In this document: piece by piece, positions 22,229 through 26,386 of the stretch
Layout: every line of letters begins with the position of its first letter
Position numbering within the stretch: position 1 is the first letter of the stretch
From: ZC4RG20 sp035760685
GTDB taxonomy: Bacteria; Pseudomonadota; Gammaproteobacteria; Steroidobacterales; Rariloculaceae
Assembly: GCA_035760685.1 (NCBI GenBank)
Contig: DASTSM010000419.1
Coordinates: 1 to 26,386 of the forward strand
Length of the DNA: 26,386 nt
Direction: 5' to 3'
The notes under the pieces: model-generated
What the model saw: the letters and a program-made list of their open reading frames with translations, nothing else
Told to the model about the DNA's origin: nothing
The model's database searches: none
Program-made: the position numbers and the translations under genes

Positions 22229-25200
22229 TCAAGCCGCGGGCGGGGCGGCTTCCCACCCGCCCCCGAGCGCCTTGTAGATCGCGACCACGCTCGTGTTCAG
22301 TTGCGCTTCCGCAGCAGCGACCGCGTCGGCCGCCTCGAGCTCCGTCCGTTCGGCGTCGAGCAGGCGCAGGAAATCGAGCGCACCCTCGCGGTACTGCACG
22401 CGTGCGAGGTCGGCGGCCCGGTGCGAGGCGTCCGCCTGCTCGACGAGCGACGCGAGCCTCGCGCGCTGCTGCGCATAGCCGACGAAGGCGTTCTGCGTCT
22501 CCTCGAGCGCGCCGAGCACCGTGCGCTCGTAGACTGCGAGCGCCTCGTCGACGCGCGCTTCCGAGACGCGCAGCTCGGCGCGCTGTGCGCCGAGGTCGAA
22601 CCCGGTCCAGCGCAGCACGGGCGACGTCGTCCAGGCCCTGCTCGCCGCTTCGCCTAGCTCGCTCGCGTCGCCCGCGATGAAGCCGAGGAACCCGGTCAGC
22701 GTCACGCGCGGGAAGAGATCCGCCTTCGCGACGCCGACGCGCGCCGTGGCGGCCGCGAGCTCGCGCTCCGCTGCTCGCACGTCGGGACGCCGGCGCAGCA
22801 GATCCTCGGGCGCGCCGACGGCGAGCGTCGTCAGGTGCGGCGGCATCTCGACGTACTCGAGCTCGGCGTCGAGCTCGCCCGGCCGCTCGCCGAGCAGCAC
22901 GGCGAGCCGGTGCGCGGCCGCTCTCTCCGCGGCGACGAGCGGCGGAATGTCGGCCTCCGTCGCGTCCAGCCGCGCTTCCGCGCTCGCGACATCGAGCTCG
23001 TCGCCGCGGCCGAGCTGGTAGCGCACACGCGTGAGCCGGAGCGTCTCGCGCAGATTCACGAGGTTGTCCTGCGCGACCCGGAGCCGCTTCTGGGCGCCGC
23101 GAAGCTCGATGTACGTGCTCGCGACCTCGGCCGCGACGAGCACTTGCGCATCGTGCAGGCGCGCCTCGGCCGCTTGCGCGTCGTTCCTCGCCGCCTGCGC
23201 GCCGCGGCGCGCGCGCCCGAAGAAGTCGAGCTCCCACGAGACGGACAGACCCGCCTGATAGGTATCGGACTCGATGCGGTCGTTACCGAGCCGGTCGCCG
23301 AAACCGGGGATCTGCGCGTCCTGCCGCTGGCTCGAGATTGCGACCGGCGCGCTCGGCCAGCGCGCGCGCTCGCTCTTGCTGAGCAGCGCGCGCGCTTGCG
23401 TGAGCCGGGCCGCGGCCACGCGCACGTCGAGGTCGCCGCCGAGGGCGCGCCGGACGAGACTGTCGAGCTCGGGGTCGCCGAACTGAGACCACCAGGCGGC
23501 CTCGAGCGGCTCGCCGAGGAGTGCGCCGACGGGCGCCTCCTCGAACGTCGCGGGCGGGGTCTGCGGCGCGACGTACGTCGGACCCGCCGCGCAGCCTGCG
23601 ACCGTCAGCGTAGCCGCCGCCACCGCGGCCGCGCGCCGCGCGCGCCTCGCGCGCCGGCGCCTCTTGACGGAGAACGCGAGCGTGAGGCGCCGCACGACCC
23701 AGTAGAAGATCGGCGTCAGCAGCAGACCGAACAACGTCACGCCGATCATTCCGCCGAACACCGCGACGCCCATGGCGCGGCGCATCTCCGAGCCCGCGCC
23801 CGTCGAGAGCACGAGCGGCACGACGCCGGCCGTGAACGCGATCGAGGTCATGAGGATCGGCCGGAGCCTCAGGCGGCACGCCTCGAGCACGGCCTCGCGC
23901 GTCGTCGCCCCCGCGGCCTCGCGCACGCGCGCGAACTCGACGATGAGGATCGCGTTCTTGCACGCGAGACCGACGAGCACGATGAGGCCGATCTGCGTGA
24001 AGACGTTGTTGTCGCCGCCGGACAGCGCGACGCCCGCGATCGCGGAAAGCAACGTCATCGGCACGATGAGGATCACGACGAGCGGCAACGTGAAGCTCTC
24101 GTAGAGCGCCGCGAGCGCGAGGAAAACGAGCAGCACGCTGAGCGGGAACACCCAGAGCCCGGCATGCCCCGCGAGCAGCTGCTGATACGCGAGCTCCGTC
24201 CATTCGTACGTCATGCCGTTCGGCAGCTCCGCGCTCGCGAGCTTCTCGATCGCGGCCTCGGCCTCGCCCGACGAGTGCCCGGGCGAGGGCCCCCCGGTGA
24301 TCTCGGCCGACGGGTAGCCGTTGTAATGCATGACCTGGTCCGGTCCCGCGCTCTGCTCGAGCGTGACGAAGGCGCCGAGCGGCACCATCTCGCCCGATGC
24401 GTTCCTGACCTTGAGCTGCAGCAGGTCCTCGGGCTCGAGCCGGAAGCGCTGATCGGCCTGCGCGTTGACCTGGTACGTGCGGCCGAAGCGGTTGAAGTCG
24501 TTGACGTAGAGCGAGCCGAGATAGATCTGCATCGTCTCGAAGATGTCGGAGAGCGAAACGCCCTGCGCCTGCGCCTTGTCCCGATCGACGTCGGCGTGGA
24601 GCTGCGGCACGTTGATCTGGAAGCTCGAGAAGACGTCCTTGAGCACGGGCGTCTGCCACCCCTGCCCCACGAGCTTCTGGGTCTCGCCGTAGAGCGTCTC
24701 GAAGCCGAGCCCCGCGCGGTCCTCGATCTGCGCCTTGAAGCCGCCGATCGTGCCGAGGCCCTGGATCGCGGGCGGCGGGAACACGGCGATGTAGGCGTCC
24801 TGTATCGATGCGAACTTGGCGTTGAGCGCGCCCGCGATGTCCCACGCCGAGCGCTTGGGCCCCTGCTCCTTCTTCTCGAAATCGCGCAGCGCAATGAACG
24901 CGATGCCGACGTTCGTGCCGTTCACGAATCCGTTCACGGACAGGCCCGGGAACTCGACCGTGTGCGCGACGCCGGGCTCGGCGAGCGCGATGTCGCTCAT
25001 GCGCCGAATCACGGCCTCCGTGCGGTCGAGCGTCGCGGCCTCCGGCAGCTGCGCGTACGCGACGAGGTACTCCTTGTCCTGCTGAGGAATGAAACCGCGC
25101 GGCACGTTCGAGAAGCCGAACCAAGTCAGCGCGATGAGACCCGCGTAGACCGCGACCGCGATGCCGGATCGGCGCAGCAGGCGTCCCGCGACCCCGACGT

Positions 25201-26386
25201 AGCCGTGCGACGAGCGTTCGAAGAGCCGATTGAACGGCTTGAGCAGCCAGCCGAAGACCGCGTCGATGCCGCGCTGCAGCCGATCGCGCGGCGCGCCGTG
25301 CGGCGGCAGCAGCACGGCCGACAGCGCGGGCGACAAGGTCAGGGAGTTGAACGCCGAGATCACGGTGCTGATCGCGATCGTGAGCGCGAACTGGCTGTAG
25401 AACTCGCCCGTGAGGCCGCTGATGAAGGCCGTCGGCACGAACACGGCGATGAGCACGGCCGAGATCGCGATGATCGGGCTCGTGACCTCGCGCATGGCCT
25501 GCTTGGCCGCCTCGACCGGCGTGAGCCCGTTCGAGATGTTGCGCTCGACGTTCTCGACGACCACGATCGCGTCGTCGACGACGATGCCGATCGCGAGCAC
25601 GAGCCCGAAGAGCGAGAGCGCGTTCAGCGAGAAGCCGAAGAGGTGCATGACCGCGAGCGTGCCGACGAGCGAAACCGGCACCGCGGCGAGCGGGATCACC
25701 GACGCGCGCCAGGTCTGAAGGAACAGCAGCACGACGACCACGACGAGCGCGAGCGCCTCGAGGAGCGTCTCGACGACGGCGCGGATCGACTCGCGCACGA
25801 ACTGCGTCGGGTCGTAAACGATGCGGTAGTCGACGCCTTCAGGGAAGCTGCGCGCGAGCTCCGCCATCTTGGCCCGGACCTGATTCGAGATGTCGATCGC
25901 GTTGCTGCCGGGCTGCTGGAAGATCGCGATCGCGGCGGCCGGCTCGTTGTCGAGCAGCGAGCGCAGCGCGTACGTGCTCGCGCCGAGCTCGACCCGAGCG
26001 ACGTCCTTGAGCCGCACGATCTGCCCTTGCTCGCCCGTCTTGATGACGACGTTCTCGAACTGCTCCGCGGTCTCGAGCCGGCCCTGCGTGTCGATGAGGA
26101 GCTGAAACTGCGCCGAGCTCGAGGCGGGCGGCGCGCCGAGCTGGCCCGCCGCGACCTGCACGTTCTGCCGGCGGATCGCGCTCACGACGTCGCTCGCCGT
26201 GAGACCGAGCGCCGCGACCTTCTCGGGGTCGAGCCAGACGCGCATCGAGTACTCGCCCGCGCCGAAGACGCGCGCCTCGCCGACGCCCGAAATCCGCGCG
26301 AGCTCGTCGCGGACGCGCAGCGTCGCGTAGTTCGAGAGGTAGAGCATGTCGTAGCGCTGATCGGGCGAGACGAGGTGCACGAGCAG
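22229..26386 (-). CDS. RND efflux pump fused in frame to outer-membrane efflux lipoprotein (5' end beyond window)
   Basis: One uninterrupted frame encodes two normally separate proteins. Residue numbers count from the GTG at 26380; the true start lies off the right edge. Residues 1 to about 905 are an HAE-1 RND proton antiporter like AcrB/MexB, beginning near AcrB residue 135. It has the TM4 pair Asp269-Asp270 (GIVVDDAIVVVEN), Lys808 in TM10 (GLACKNAILIVEFAR) and RLRPILMTS, the proton-relay set. After VVRRLTLAFSV comes an Arg-rich stretch (906-916), a short hydrophobic run and lipobox VAGC (Cys930). Residues 930-1383 are a complete NodT/OprM-type TolC-family protein with two OEP repeats, WELDFFGRARR and RRRPDVRAAERELAAATARVGVAKADLFPRVTLTG. 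No stop separates the halves. A periplasmic adaptor gene would be expected upstream, outside the window. Confidence 0.9.
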   Translation of the reverse strand: MLVHLVSPDQRYDMLYLSNYATLRVRDELARISGVGEARVFGAGEYSMRVWLDPEKVAALGLTASDVVSAIRRQNVQVAAGQLGAPPASSSAQFQLLIDTQGRLETAEQFENVVIKTGEQGQIVRLKDVARVELGASTYALRSLLDNEPAAAIAIFQQPGSNAIDISNQVRAKMAELARSFPEGVDYRIVYDPTQFVRESIRAVVETLLEALALVVVVVLLFLQTWRASVIPLAAVPVSLVGTLAVMHLFGFSLNALSLFGLVLAIGIVVDDAIVVVENVERNISNGLTPVEAAKQAMREVTSPIIAISAVLIAVFVPTAFISGLTGEFYSQFALTIAISTVISAFNSLTLSPALSAVLLPPHGAPRDRLQRGIDAVFGWLLKPFNRLFERSSHGYVGVAGRLLRRSGIAVAVYAGLIALTWFGFSNVPRGFIPQQDKEYLVAYAQLPEAATLDRTEAVIRRMSDIALAEPGVAHTVEFPGLSVNGFVNGTNVGIAFIALRDFEKKEQGPKRSAWDIAGALNAKFASIQDAYIAVFPPPAIQGLGTIGGFKAQIEDRAGLGFETLYGETQKLVGQGWQTPVLKDVFSSFQINVPQLHADVDRDKAQAQGVSLSDIFETMQIYLGSLYVNDFNRFGRTYQVNAQADQRFRLEPEDLLQLKVRNASGEMVPLGAFVTLEQSAGPDQVMHYNGYPSAEITGGPSPGHSSGEAEAAIEKLASAELPNGMTYEWTELAYQQLLAGHAGLWVFPLSVLLVFLALAALYESFTLPLVVILIVPMTLLSAIAGVALSGGDNNVFTQIGLIVLVGLACKNAILIVEFARVREAAGATTREAVLEACRLRLRPILMTSIAFTAGVVPLVLSTGAGSEMRRAMGVAVFGGMIGVTLFGLLLTPIFYWVVRRLTLAFSVKRRRRARRARRAAAVAAATLTVAGCAAGPTYVAPQTPPATFEEAPVGALLGEPLEAAWWSQFGDPELDSLVRRALGGDLDVRVAAARLTQARALLSKSERARWPSAPVAISSQRQDAQIPGFGDRLGNDRIESDTYQAGLSVSWELDFFGRARRGAQAARNDAQAAEARLHDAQVLVAAEVASTYIELRGAQKRLRVAQDNLVNLRETLRLTRVRYQLGRGDELDVASAEARLDATEADIPPLVAAERAAAHRLAVLLGERPGELDAELEYVEMPPHLTTLAVGAPEDLLRRRPDVRAAERELAAATARVGVAKADLFPRVTLTGFLGFIAGDASELGEAASRAWTTSPVLRWTGFDLGAQRAELRVSEARVDEALAVYERTVLGALEETQNAFVGYAQQRARLASLVEQADASHRAADLARVQYREGALDFLRLLDAERTELEAADAVAAAEAQLNTSVVAIYKALGGGWEAAPPAA
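23591..23695 (-). other. Internal lipoprotein signal peptide at the RND-OMF junction
   Basis: From the GTG codon at 23695 (residue 896) to the lipobox Cys codon at 23591-23593 (residue 930) the sequence has the layout of a lipoprotein signal peptide: an Arg/Lys-rich n-region, hydrophobic AAAVAAATLTVA, then G-C. The GTG could be an internal start for a separately made outer-membrane factor, but no ribosome site is visible. If read through, the segment would act as a 13th membrane crossing that can be cut by signal peptidase II. Confidence 0.6.

Overview
The window is G+C-rich bacterial chromosome with dense gene packing and strong G/C third-position bias. Its gene content points to a Gram-negative proteobacterium, most likely a gammaproteobacterium: System I (Ccm) cytochrome c maturation, an Omp85 outer-membrane protein, an LpxR-type lipid A deacylase, an RND efflux pump with an outer-membrane lipoprotein, and a PhoB-type Pho box. 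No species call is possible from sequence reading alone. I see no insertion sequence, integrase or CRISPR array.

Left part (1-9757, all minus strand, transcription running right to left): a complete cytochrome c maturation cluster, ccmA-ccmB-[padR]-ccmC-ccmD-ccmE-ccmF-ccmG-ccmH-ccmI, followed by a Fpg/Nei-type DNA glycosylase and DNA polymerase IV (dinB). From ccmC to ccmI the genes are coupled by 1-4 nt overlaps or a 1-nt gap. A PadR-family repressor, with its own candidate promoter and operator, sits between ccmB and ccmC and may divide the cluster into ccmAB and padR-ccmC-I units.

Middle part (9758-16982): a plus-strand ExeA-like AAA ATPase fused to an FHA domain; an intergenic cluster of GGGGTCAGACCCC palindromes; the minus-strand phosphate transport operon pstSCAB behind a clear Pho box; a small plus-strand hypothetical ORF; and a nitronate monooxygenase-like flavoprotein.

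Right part (17002-26386): tRNA-Leu(UAA); a single-POTRA Omp85-family protein; a small hypothetical gene divergent from an ECF41-type sigma factor that carries a textbook-looking autoregulatory promoter; an LpxR-like outer-membrane protein whose 3' end overlaps the sigma gene; and, running off the right edge, one uninterrupted reading frame that joins an RND (AcrB/MexB-type) pump to a NodT/OprM-type outer-membrane lipoprotein through an internal lipobox signal peptide.

The most unusual observation is the RND-outer-membrane-factor fusion. Other points worth attention are the PadR gene inside the ccm cluster, the ECF41 gene lacking its usual enzyme partner, the FHA-AAA fusion, and three separate in-frame tandem repeats inside envelope proteins (CcmI, CcmE, LpxR-like).
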